From contig NC_092181.1 in the NCBI RefSeq assembly GCF_043641665.1, forward strand, positions 17,645,463-17,709,462: a stretch of 64,000 bases of DNA, in the 5' to 3' direction. Positions 41,577-53,660 of this stretch are shown piece after piece. This stretch comes from Enoplosus armatus (lineage: Eukaryota; Chordata; Actinopteri; Centrarchiformes; Enoplosidae). The position numbers and the translations under genes are program-made. Position 1 is the first letter of the stretch. Every line of letters starts with the position of its first letter. Below the pieces are notes generated by a model. The model ran no database searches, was not told where the DNA came from, and worked only from the letters and a program-made list of their open reading frames with translations.

Positions 41577-41920
41577 TGCTTCAACAGAAATTTTCAGTTG
41601 CTATTTTCACTTCATCTGATAATTTAAGTTAATTGATCTCTCACTCTTAAACTGACAGTTCAACTGATTTCAGCTTCTACACATCAACTGAGTCTTCAGC
41701 TTGACTCAGTTTGATTCTTCAACTGTCAGTTTAAACGCTTCAGTTGACATTTCAACCACTGTCACTGCTTACAGTACATACAAAGTGACACTTCAACTTC
41801 AACTAACATTTTAGGTGCTTGCACGTATGTTTAGGGCTGATTAAACTGCTTTCATCTTTTACACCTCAACAACGTGAACTTCAAATGACACTTTAAATGT
41901 TTCTCATACAATGTCTCAAA
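41577..41920. repeat. Degenerate tandem repeat with CTTCAACTGACA-like unit
   Basis: About 340 bases in which variants of CTTCAACTGACATTT, CTTCAACTGTCAGTTT and GACAGTTCAACTG recur every 15-30 bases. Units are strongly diverged. It looks like an old minisatellite. Not coding. Confidence 0.55.
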
Positions 41921-42332
41921 TGCAAACAATTCATATTTTAATACATTTTAACTTGTTTGCATGTGCAATTTTAAGCATAAGCCACCACACTTGAATTTTC
42001 TTCAGAGAATGTAGCCTTTCCTAGTAAAATATTTTATTATATAATGTTGAAGGCATAATAACTGCCAACACACATTAAGAAACTTCATTCATAACACTTC
42101 CTGCCAGGATTTGTAGCAGAATTTCTCAATATTAATTTTTTTTTTTTAACTCAAACATCAATCAGTAAAGTCTTTGTTTTTAAGAATAATAGAAAAATAA
42201 CAAAATACATTTATTACAAAACTCATATATCACATACATTATGTCAGACTGGAAAACAGTAGTAGTTCAAAGCAGTTTGCAGATTATGGGAAATGTGGTT
42301 CTAGTTTTGAGAATCTGCTTGTCTTGTCTTAC

Positions 42333-42334
42333 CC

Positions 42335-42365
<31 letters not shown>

Positions 42366-42366
42366 G
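42333..42366. repeat. (TCTG)n microsatellite
   Basis: About eight TCTG units followed by TGTATATGCGTG. Confidence 0.85.
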
Positions 42367-44226
42367 TATATGCGTGTGGGGGGTTCTGTTTGTGTGTATG
42401 TGTGTGGCATTTGGGAGGCATAATATCTGCATGATTAATCTCAGTGGGCGGTGCTCACATGTTCTGGTGAGTTCTGCGACTCGTTGCTACTACGTGTCTT
42501 TACACCAGAGCTGTCTGCCTCTGTGCCGTCAACACCTGCATTTGGTCTCATCCAGGGTGATTATTGCTCCATGTTACAATCGACGCCTTTGCAAAGTTTA
42601 TATGCAAATATGAAAACTTACCAAGCTGGAGAGGGTCTATCAAAAAGATGCTATGCATTTAGGGAAATGTAAGACCATGCATTGTTGGATCTTGACCCAT
42701 ACTAGGACTAAAAGTCAGGATATCCAAGCTTCTGTTGTATCTTTTTTTTTTACTCTCTTGTGAGTCGCTCAGACTTTATGAAGTGCAATGTTAAATAGCT
42801 TGCATTAAACTCCCTTTAAGGTCCAAGACTTACTCAACACTTTCCACCATATATACCATGTAGGCATATATTTATCTTTTAACCCAGTTTATTCTTAATA
42901 CTTTAATACTGAACAAACTCCACATGCTAACAATATACCTACTTAGTTATTCTCCGAGCCTCTTTTGGGAACAATTACTTTGTGCATAATAGCAATATAT
43001 GTAATGATTACATTTTACTTTAAAAAAGTAAACTTCTGAACTTATTAAAACCCAATATGTAGAAAAGTATTGAAGTGGTAACCTTTCCATTTACCATAAA
43101 CTGGGCTTCTTATTTAACTACGTCATATGAGCTAAGCATGAACAAATATGTATAATTTTCTTTTCCAAAAAGAAATGCCACAGACAAAGAACTGTAAAGT
43201 ATATTATCTTACACAGTGACACTCCTGTATTTCAAGGCCGCACTCTCTGTTACATCAAACTCCAATAACAAAAATCTTAATGGACTTATTTGATAAATAA
43301 TATAAATAGAAAGTATGCCAGCGTATTTTACCATGTTTTTCAGCTAGGGTCTTTGAGACCACAAACAGAAATAATGAATCATTTTCTGTAGCAGATCTCT
43401 AAAACATGTCACACTTCAAAATCAAGTTTATAAGTAATTCTAATCAAATTAGAAGACGACATGAATTACTGAGCTGATAAAACAATATCAAGTGTATTGA
43501 GCTGTTAAAGAGGGCTCGGGATCTGTTGGTTTTACATAAAAATGCGTGTTATTGGTTCAATAATCCAACTGATGCACACGATTTCTTTACACTTGTTATT
43601 ACATCATACACACTTACAACATTATGCACAGTTGTTACACTCTAAGCTCCCCTGAGTGTGTTCACCTCAGTAACTGGACTAACATCAGAGTGGATTAGTG
43701 GCTACAGGGAACAGAGAAATTGGTAATTGCATTTAAAAGAGACAAGTTTTTAGGGTTAAACACCCCTGCTGTGACCCAGCCTGTCCAACGGAGAACATTT
43801 ACCCAGGCAAACAGAGGCCTCTCCCCTTCCCCTTCCCCACCCCCACCTCCACCTCCACCCCAGCACACCCACTATAGTGGCTTGTCGCGGCCCAGGAATG
43901 AAAAGAGGAGCACTGACTCAACTCTCATCCTCTCCACCACCGTCCGAGATTAAATCATGAAATCATTCAGTGTTTGTGTGGTCTTCCTTGGCTATGAGGA
44001 GAAAGGATGGACCGGGTAGAGACAGAGAGGAGGTGATCCAGCTCGAGTCAGTGTGTGGGAACCACATAGGGAGAAATCCCTGGCTGATCCTGGCCAAGAC
44101 ACTTTGTTTTTCTCCCCTCCGCTCCCACCCTATTCCCTCCCTCTCTTTCTCTACATCCATTTTTGGGTTTTCATTTTTATTCATAGGGTGATCAGGGTGG
44201 AGGGAAGGGTGTCAAGAAAGCAGGGG

Positions 44227-44230
<4 letters not shown>

Positions 44231-44277
<47 letters not shown>
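44231..44277. repeat. (TG)n microsatellite
   Basis: About 23 TG units, one of the longest in the window. Confidence 0.9.
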
Positions 44278-44279
<2 letters not shown>

Positions 44280-44567
44280 GAGGAAGGGATTGTCACTCGG
44301 CTGATGCCAGTGGATGTAGGTGCAGGCCTCAGACCAGGCCTGCCAACAATAGCCACAGTGTTGTTTGGGTAGTTGCGTCCAGGACTCTTGGACATTCTTC
44401 CCATGTCAGTATAATCACTACTGGGAGGTAGCTCCATTACGGATTACCATATCATTAATAGTATCCATGACTTTTGTTCAAAGGCTACTTGTGTAATGTT
44501 GCCTTGTGGATGACGGCTAATCCGCTGAGCTGCAGCTGTAGGAAAGAAGAGGGGTAGATCCCACCAT

Positions 44568-44570
<3 letters not shown>

Positions 44571-44605
<35 letters not shown>

Positions 44606-44622
44606 CTCACACACACACACAT
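44571..44622. repeat. (TC)n then (CA)n compound microsatellite
   Basis: About 16 TC units, a short ACC spacer, then about seven CA units and ATATATAG. Confidence 0.9.
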
Positions 44623-46821
44623 ATATAGACACACTCACTACTCCACACATGCAAACACATATAGAGGCATCTCTCTGTCCAGGCCCACGGGGATCAGGCC
44701 CCTGAAAGACAGATACAAACAACAGTCAAATACAAAGTTCCCCCCATAGAGAAAAAGAAACATCCATTCTACACTTCCCAACTGATCCCCTCCTTAAAGC
44801 CAAAGACCAACCCCCTGCCTCCCCCTTTTCTCTCCCTTCTCCTCCCCTGTCCCTGAGTTGGCTCTCGTCCTCCCATTAAAGCCCCCCGCTCTTTAGCGCA
44901 GCCCTCCTCTCAGATGGTGGGCCAGATTAGGAGGGGAACAATAACAGTTTTCAATGTAAAATGTGCATCTTGTTAGTCCTTTTTCTCTCCTCTCCTATGT
45001 TATGATGGGGAGAGAAAAGGAGAAGCGTAAGCGGCCATTCAGAAAGTTATCTGTGGGTGTCTTCTCCCCACAAACGGAGACTTGTTCTATGGCTGTATTT
45101 AATCCTCCTAGTTCTCAGTCTACCGCTGGATTTTAGCAGAGAATACCCAACCGAGACCTATAGACCAGTGTTTCCACAGGCATTTCAGCTCCGCGTTCAG
45201 TAGATATAAAGTTTTAAAAGGACGTATCTTTGTCCATTTCTCTGCGGACACTATTTAGGAATGAAAACTTCTCGACACTCTCTCGTTATTGTGTAACTTA
45301 AAGGTTTTGCATTTGCTCTTACTTTATAATCATTTTAGAGCAAAAAAGTTGAAAAAACAAACATTAAATTCAAATGCAATAAAAAATTGTAATAAATGAA
45401 GCCACTCCATATCATACGGATCTCTTGAAAAACGTTCACTTCATTGATGGCTTCTTGTCCACTGTTAAATGCAGCAGCAGAATCACTTACTACAATATGC
45501 AATAATACATTTGTGAAATCAAGCATTTGTCATAATCTCCGCAAGGCTGATACTTAATGGGAGCCTCTTCAAATTTTCTTCAGAATTAATAAGAACATTA
45601 GACAGAGCAGAGGGAGAGTGACATGTTTATATATCTATTTATATACAGTATTTGTACCCCATATTGTCTTTACTAAGCAAAAGCACAGAAATGTATACTG
45701 TATACTTTCTGGATAGACAATATGTAGTGACACTGAAGACTTAATGTCTGATACCAAACAACGTAGAACTGAATCTTTCTCCTCAGAAGCAGTTTGTTTG
45801 ATCATTGTGTGAATGGATCGCAGCTCCTCCTGAGAGTCACCCCCGATGTTGGCATGTTAGCAGGGAGAGCTGCCAACTCTGAGCGCAGCAGATACCTCTG
45901 AATGATGCACTCTCAGGCCCTTGTTTGTTTTCCTAATGGGTATAAATGTTGGGTATAAAACAGCACTCCTTTGTGTGAATGGTGGCTCCAGGCTGATAGT
46001 CGCAGCAGGACTGATATTCTGCATTAAAGTTATATTAACTGCTAGAAATAATATGAAAAATATGTATTTCAAATAGTTTGACAAAATAATCTTAACTCAA
46101 GGTCCACTCAATAATTTTGTTTGTTGAGCTTTCAACTGCATGTCATGGTCTCAGTGAGCTTAAACTTCTAATATCTAAAACAACATTATTAAGCAGACCT
46201 TGAATAAAGATTATTTTGTCATACTACTGTTCACAATGTTGTGAATGAACTTTCCCACTCAAATATGAAAAAACCATTTGACCAAATTCATACATTTACC
46301 TGCACATACTTTTAGGAGATCACTGGGAACAATGTGTGTAAACAGCAGAAAAAACAAAATCACAGTTTGTAAAATAGTCAGTTGATTCACATTTATGACA
46401 ACTGAAACTAGAGGATAACTTTATCTAAGCTGCATTAATAGTATTTTCAAACTGATTTCATTTTAGAAACCTCTTACATTGGAGCCCTGTGCACAGTAAA
46501 AATAAAACTACTGAAATGTTTCCACATACATGTACAGCATGTACAATACAGATACCGTATACGTAATACAAACAATAACTCTTTTGTATTTGTTCAACGC
46601 CAGTCTAACAGATGCACACATTTTAATGAAGGTGTAAGGTTATAAGCAACTTGTTTAACTTAATAAACTGCACCGAGACACTTTAAATCACTACTCACTG
46701 TGTGCTTATTGTAGTATGCAACAAAAAAGAAAAGAAATCTATCTGTGACCAGATAGAGAACAGGGTGTAGGCTAGAATAAATAATGTCTCTTTTCATTAT
46801 TATCAAAATTCAGAATCATGA

Positions 46822-46965
46822 GTGCACCCTGGTGGCCTAGAGGTTTAAGATGCCGGCCTTGTCATCATACTGTCCCCAGTTGCTGCATGTCATCCTCTCT
46901 CTCTCTTCTCATTTCCTGTCATTGCTCTACTGCAATCTACATAAAGACAAAAAATGCCCAACAAA
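46822..46965 (+). repeat. tRNA-derived SINE
   Basis: It begins GTGCACCCTGGTGGCCTAGA with a tRNA-like A box (GGCCTAGAGGTTTAAG). The body has TCTCTCTCTCTTCTCATTTC and CTGTCATTGCTCTACTGCA, and the tail has AAAGACAAAAAATGCCC. This layout matches a tRNA-headed SINE I recognise from perch-like fish. The B box is degraded. Confidence 0.65.
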
Positions 46966-47134
46966 TACTTTGTACAGTTCCGAATCACGGAGAATTGCCT
47001 CAACACACTCTCACATGCAGAAACTGCTTTTGGTTTTTCTGATTACTGCCTTTAATAGTCGTGTATACACCATAAAACACACACAAACTTTAGAGAATTT
47101 AGTAATATATAGCCTATACATGTACATTCTGTGT

Positions 47135-47136
<2 letters not shown>

Positions 47137-47168
<32 letters not shown>
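47137..47168. repeat. (TA)n microsatellite
   Basis: About 16 TA units. Confidence 0.9.
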
Positions 47169-47171
<3 letters not shown>

Positions 47172-48605
47172 CAATGGTCATTCAAAGTCTATGGAAATGT
47201 ATATATAAAGGTTGTTTTCTGGCAGCTCTATCTGTCTCATCTGATGAATGACTTGTATTGTTTCAAACTGATTTACTGCCTTATGTGGTTGTTGCTCCAT
47301 AGTCTGTGTTGTGCTGCATCATGTTCTTGGTGTCGGACATGGATGCCCTGCTGTGAAGGTCACGGTGAGGTCGGTGAGGGTATGACCGCTTCGTCCACCA
47401 CCACGATGACCACTGCCCTACAACCAAATCGGACTGTTAAAACACCAAAAAAAAAACAAAGGAAACAGTATTTAAATTTACAATATTGTTTCTTATTTTT
47501 TGAAAACTTCTCCCATTGTCTGCCAAGCGTGTCTCCTCTCAGTGTGCAAACCTCTTTCTTTGCTTCTGCTTTATCTTCATTTAACCCAAAGCTGCCTCCC
47601 ACAAAAAAGAAGCTCTTTCAGTTAAATTAAAAGCATTCAGTCACACTATCAACATTCACACGAGAAGATGTATTTGCTGGATCTCATTCAGTTTGACCGC
47701 ATGCAGTCACTTGAGATGAAGTCCTCCACCTTCACTGGCTGCCAGTCTCATTTCTGCTTTATTTCTTTCCCTAGATTGGTTACTCAGATCGTGACCTCAG
47801 AGGGCGACCTGTGGAGCCCCGGGGTCGCCCCTCGCTGGCCCTACGCTGGCCCCGGACGCAGTTAAATACAGAGGAGCGGCCGTCATCTCGCCGGACAATA
47901 GGGTGAACATACCATGCTCGCCCCTCATGAGTCCAGCCAAGCGCACAGGGAGCACATTAGGACCTCTGGGTTTTATTTACCCTTTCTTTTTGCCCCTGCA
48001 AAGAGTCGACTGGGGCGTCAAGTTTGTCAGGTGCCTCAGCTGTGACCGTCTGACCACATCACACACACACACAGCCTTTCAGATCCCCAAAGAGCCTCAC
48101 GTTGCATTCTCCTGATTCACGTTGTCGGTTTTCATATTCTCCGTTCGCCACTGAAGCGTTATGTTTGAGAAAGATTTCTGGCAGGAATAAACTAGCCTCA
48201 GTACAACCTAAAGGCTTTCTCAAAGAAAGCTTCACACGTGAATGCAGCCGCACAAGCACGAGAGTGATTGAAGCTGAAAGGACGGCTCTCCTCATTGAAT
48301 CCCAAGATGGGAATTCCAGTTGCTGCTGGAGATCTTGAGCTCTGCTTGCAGAATAGAGGCGAAAGAGGCGAGTTAACTGTGTGACGCAGGGAAATAAAAA
48401 GTGAAGTGTCGACAGAGATGAGTGCAGTTTACAACAACAGGATCAGTGAACTATTTCCATATTGAAGCAAAGATAAAAGCTCTGCTTCTTAAAGTCCTGC
48501 AGAACTTAAATCAAATTATGCTTCAGCAGGAACCTAGATACTGTTTTTATGAACACATCATTTAAAGGGCTGGTTCACCCAAATTACATCAGCCATGTTA
48601 ATAGA

Positions 48606-49036
48606 AGTAAAAGTGGCAGCACCACAATGTAAAAATACAAGTAAAAGCCCTGCAGTCCAAATTTTAACAAACTAAAAGCACAGATGTATAATTATCAAAC
48701 TATACTTATCATAAAGCATAAAAAGTACTTATTAATCAGAATGGCCACTTTCAGAGTTATTAGGCTACATATTCATTAGTGCATCATTATAACCGATGGA
48801 TTAACACGTAAGCGGCATGTTAAGCTCATTTAACAGGTTCATCTTTAAACTCATCAAATGTTTTGTATGAAAAGTATGACTGCGTGAAGTAACTAGTAAC
48901 TATAGCTGACAAATAAATGTAGAGGAGTAAAAAGTTTCCCTCTTGAAGACTCCAAGTATAAGTAGCATAAAATTGTAGTATTGTATAAAAAGTATTCAAG
49001 TACTTCAACACTTAAAGTACTGTACTAGAACAAATG
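48606..49036. repeat. Family B element
   Basis: It runs from GAAGTAAAAGTGGCAGCACC through AATAAATGTAGAGGAGTAAA to AAGTATTCAAGTACTTCAAC and GTACTGTACTAGAACAAATG. Terminal repeats are worn. Confidence 0.6.
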
Positions 49037-51678
49037 TAGTTCCTGACTTTCCGCCTTCGGGGTTTTCTGCTTCTGTCCAGATACAAAGAAGGAAGCAACA
49101 TCTCATCTCGTCAGCCATTCTCATAGGGAATATTTCTTCGGTAGTAAGTAGTTCCAATTTAGGTTTTGAAGTTGCTTCTTAAGATGGAGACATTCTGGGT
49201 TTCTATTTCGGCACTTAAAGCCAGAGAGGAACTTGACTAAAGGCATATATTTATTTTGTGTCCACTAGATTACTTTCAGTTCTCAATCTCTCAGCAGGAT
49301 TTGTTTGGAAACAACCGGGTATTTATGGGTTAAGATCGACTGCAGATTTATCCATAAACATTAAGAAAAGGGAAATATTGTTGGATAGTGTGTTTGAAAA
49401 ATGAGGCAGAAAGAATACAGAATGAGCCACTATACTATATTTCTAGAATATTTGTTTTGTAAATCTTTTTGTCCACTAAGAGTAAATGTTTATTTTACTT
49501 TATGATCTCTCTTCTGCAGCAATCTAAATTTATTTTTCTATTTAATTGTCTTCATTTTGTTGCTCTGACACCTGCACCAAAACAAAGTATGTACTTGGTG
49601 AATTAAGTCAGATTCTGAATCTGAAAAGATGTTGTTTTATATATATATAAGTCACATGACTAATAAAGGACTGTATATGAGGAAATTAGAAACAAATCAC
49701 CATATTTTGCACTTTCCTGAGCAAAACAACTGCCATCAATGTTGAGAAAGAAATAAAGAGTCACAACCTTGACATCCCGACAAAAGCAAAGTGTTATAAT
49801 TAGAAATTACATTTCTGCTGTTCATTTTTCTATATGTAAATGCAACATTTGGTAAATATCTTTATTGAGGGTTCTTTGATTTAACATATTCTTCCAAATC
49901 TGAATAATTTATTGATGTTGTCAAACTTAATGCCATTAGTCTTTAACAAAAAGGCCTTAAATCATAAATTATGCCACTCTATTGGAGACGTCCTGTGAAA
50001 TTACTCACATGGTGTTATTATTAGCCTTCTCTTTACACATACTCCCTTTATAAACACACACAGGAACTGGAATGTATGGCGCTCTTTGTCTAACTACCAT
50101 GCAAAATTACCTGATTTATATCGAGCACTTTCCGATGTCACACTGTCTGTGCTCTTGACAAAAGTGCCCCTTGTTGTGGCACACCAGATAACCAAACCCA
50201 CCCTCATGAAACTCACAGCACCGGTCTAAAAACACGCTCTCTCAACCTTTTGTCCCCCCAAAAACAAAGAACTGCACTTTCTCTTGGCAAATGATGCCTT
50301 AATTGTGCAAGTTAACAAGCTTGCTCTTTTTTTCCCATGAATAACAAAGAGTTTGGTCCCAGTTTGTTTCTTTTTGTTTGTTGTTTTTTCTTCTTCTTTT
50401 CTTTAACTCAGAGCTCTTTTCTATAGCGTGTTGTTGCACGCTTGTTGGACTGTTCCCATGCTGCTCTCTGCCTCCATATTTCTCAGATTGTCTGTGGTGG
50501 CGTGCTGCACACACGAGAAAAAAAAACAACTTAACAAAATGACAGAAAAAGACAAAGAACGAGAAAAGCAATGGGGTGTGACTGAAATGATGCTCCACAG
50601 TGGGATACTCTGTACAGTATTCATTATGTTTTCATTTATATCGGAGATGTCTTTGACCCTTCCCTGCTCTCTCTCCTTTAAAACACTGCCTCTTTTATCA
50701 CTCTATTCATTTTTGCCACAAAAATTTCAGTTCTAAATGGAGGTAGTGTTGAATGGGACATCTTCATGGATTTGCATAATCTGATGGCATTGCTGGTGAG
50801 CACATCGAGGGTTGTGCCAAGTGCAAAAAGGTGAAGCCCTCATCCCATAGCAGGGGGCAGAGGAGACTGTGAAGAACCCTCGTACAGCAACTTAGTTAGA
50901 TTTCATAGTGGATATGTTCGCTTTTTAGCCAACAAGAAGTTTGTCCAGAACATGATGATACATATATTTCTTTTTTGTGTTTATCTCCAGAAACATTTAC
51001 CTTCCTCTACGTAAAAAACACTCATCATCAGATCTCTTTTTACACTCTGTGGCAGCTCAGTGATGTGCTCTCACCAGAATCACTCCCAGACAATCCAAAG
51101 CCATTGATATGTGCTGTTTTTTTCCCCCTCCCTCTAACAGACTCCATTCATGTCTGCTCTCGTCTTACAGTGCCCGTCATTCTTCAGACATCGCCGGTGC
51201 CAAGGCAGTAGGATGGCTGCCTCTCTCTGATGGGAAACTGTTGCTCATGGGCTGGGTTGGCTGCCAAGTTTTGGCATTATTGGTAAGGAGGAAGGGGGGA
51301 GAGGAGGAGGATGAGAGAGGAGGAGGGGTGGGGGGAGGTGTACAGAAAGGGGGCCCTTTCAACCCTGTGAGATAGTGGTATCTGTTGTGGGAATGATCTT
51401 CATCCCTTTCCCCCCTTTTCTTAACACTCCCTCTATCTCTCACTGTTTCTGTTTCTCTCACTCTCTTCTTCTGCCCCCCCCCCTCTCTCCCTCCCCTCCC
51501 CCCTTCTGCTCTCTGTCTCTGTCTTTTCATGCTGGAGATCAGACGACCATCCTGAGGTGAGCCGGCGGAGCTCCGATGCCACTGGAGGACTTTGATTACC
51601 AACCAGCACCGACTGTTGGATTTCTCACAGCTTGGGTACTTCTTTGGCTTCGCTCCCAAAGCTCGACTGTGACCCTCC

Positions 51679-51680
<2 letters not shown>

Positions 51681-51716
<36 letters not shown>
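51681..51716. repeat. (CA)n microsatellite
   Basis: About 18 CA units. Confidence 0.9.
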
Positions 51717-51718
<2 letters not shown>

Positions 51719-51891
51719 CAACACAAACACACCACACTATGGTAAAGGAAAGGAGATTTGCTGTTGTACAGAAGCTTAGCTAACCGTCTAAGCCTGACTT
51801 CAGTGCAAAGATCAAAACAGGAGGCCTCAGACACGTATTGGTCCCTCTCGGGGCAACAGCAGCGTTTCTTTCCCAACCTTTTTTGGCTTAT

Positions 51892-52289
51892 AAAGGAATA
51901 GTTCGACATTTTGGGAAATACTCTTAATTCACTTTCCTGCTGAGAGATAGATGAGAGCATTGATGCACTCTCATATCTGTCCATTAAAGCTACAGGCAGC
52001 AGGTGGTTAGCTTAGCTTAGCAGAAAGACTGGAAGCAAGGGGAAACAGCTAGCCTGGCTCTGTCCAGTGGTATCAAAATCCACCTTTAATGCTCACTAAA
52101 CTGTTTTTGAGTTGGACTATTTCCAGCAGAGACACCAGAAAGTTTCCGTTCTCATCCAAGAAATAGTCAGACACATAACCTCCGGCTAATTGTTGCTTTT
52201 ACACTGAGGCTTTTGAATGGGTTGATATACGAGATATAACATGTTAATTAGTGAGCTTTAGAAGTGCTGGAATGTCGGACTATTCCTTT
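51892..52289. repeat. 398-base MITE with 19-base terminal inverted repeats
   Basis: The left end is AAAGGAATAGTTCGACATT and the right end is AATGTCGGACTATTCCTTT, inverted copies with one mismatch. The interior holds GGTTAGCTTAGCTTAGCAGA and AGCTAGCCTGGCTCTGTCCA, marks of an abundant perch-like fish element. It has no transposase, so it is non-autonomous. It is the best preserved element in the window and so probably a recent insertion. Confidence 0.85.
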
Positions 52290-52823
52290 TAAATGAAGCA
52301 ACGTCTCATTGCAGGTCGTAGCCTCAGTGAGGACAGTTTTCCTTCTCAGGTTGTTTCATTTGAAGGATTTTTAGAGGCCTGCAGAGGTGAAAGTATCCGG
52401 TCTTTAACTGAGTCTTTCATATCCCATTCATCATCACTGTTAAAAATCTCCATCTTATCAAATCAATGTCTACAACTGAGTCTAAAACCTAATTTTCTTA
52501 ACGCAAGGAACAGAGAGAATTTCAATCTGTTTTCAAAAGATATCAACAGGATGAGTTTCTGTGTCTTGAAATACAACAGAAGAAGGCAGGTCGCTGCTCT
52601 AATATGAAGAACAATGAAATTTGAAAATACTTGCAACAAACTGATTTACAAAAAAAAAAGGAAAAAGTAGAAATATTCTCACTGCACTGGCAAATGTCTT
52701 CAAAAATTATTTACATACTTTCCGTATTTCTCTTATAATTTGTAACTGTAAAGTTGCATTGCCAAAATTAAGCTGGTGACAAGCAAACGTTCTCCAGTCG
52801 AATAAAAGAACAAGTGTTGTCAG

Positions 52824-53212
52824 AAAAATGTACTTAAAGTATCAAGAGTAAAAGGCAGAGTGAGCCTGTTCGGTGTTATATTGTTATATATTGTAATATC
52901 TGATTATTATTACTGATGCGTCCATTTGTAAGCAGCATTTTAATGTTGTAGTTGGTTGAGGTGAAGCGAATGTAAACTGTTCTATACTGTGGATAGCTTC
53001 ATCTTTAAAATGCATCATTTTATAAATGATGTTTTGTTTGTAAAATCTGCAAAGTAACTATAACTATCAGGTAAAAGTGGTGGAGTAAAAAGTACAATAC
53101 TGAAATTTAGTGGAGCATAAAAAGAAACAACTCAGAGCGAGTGCAAGTACAAGTACCTCAAAAATGCACTTAAATACAGCACTTGAGTAAATAACTACTA
53201 TCCACCGCTGTT
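52824..53212. repeat. Family B element
   Basis: It contains AATGTACTTAAAGTATCAAG, AAGTGGTGGAGTAAAAAGTA and GAGTAAATAACTACTATCCA, and ends at CCGCTG, a worn version of the CCACCACTG end. Confidence 0.6.
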
Positions 53213-53407
53213 TCTTGCTACAGTTGAAACTTGATTAACAATAAAGTCGTGGACTTTTTTTCAGAAAATTAAACCAGAAAATGTATTCTGCACAAAACTA
53301 ACCTAATGTTGCACAAAAAATTGAAAACAGTATTTTATAGAGACAAAGTTCGTTCAGCTTTAAATGTAATTTATTTTCCTTTTCTTTGAAACACTCCTTT
53401 AAAGCCT

Positions 53408-53660
53408 ATAAGATTAGATAAGATCAGCTTTATTGATCCCATGCAGGAAAGTTAAGGTCTTACGGCAGCAGAAGTACAAGAACAGGTTCACAGAGAACCA
53501 GAACAATATATATATATATATATATATATATGTGAACATTATGAACACCTAAGTAAAAGATTCTGAGTACTATATACAGCAACATGAAGAGTAAATATAT
53601 ACGTGTGTTGAGACAAAAGTAGTCACAAATAAGAAGTGCAAGTTGTAGATAAAAATGCAG
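53408..53660. repeat. Fish retroelement tail-like repeat with (TA)n
   Basis: It starts AAGATTAGATAAGATCAGCT then TTTATTGATCCC, a motif common at the 3' ends of fish LINE copies, followed by low-complexity CAGAAGTACAAGAAC and a (TA)n run at 53505-53531. No reverse transcriptase frame remains. Family assignment is uncertain. Confidence 0.45.

Noticed and set aside
50299..51984. Several 90-190 codon open frames around 50.3-52.0 kb
   Set aside because: They coincide with T-rich, CT-rich or CA-repeat sequence and a MITE; their composition reflects the repeats.
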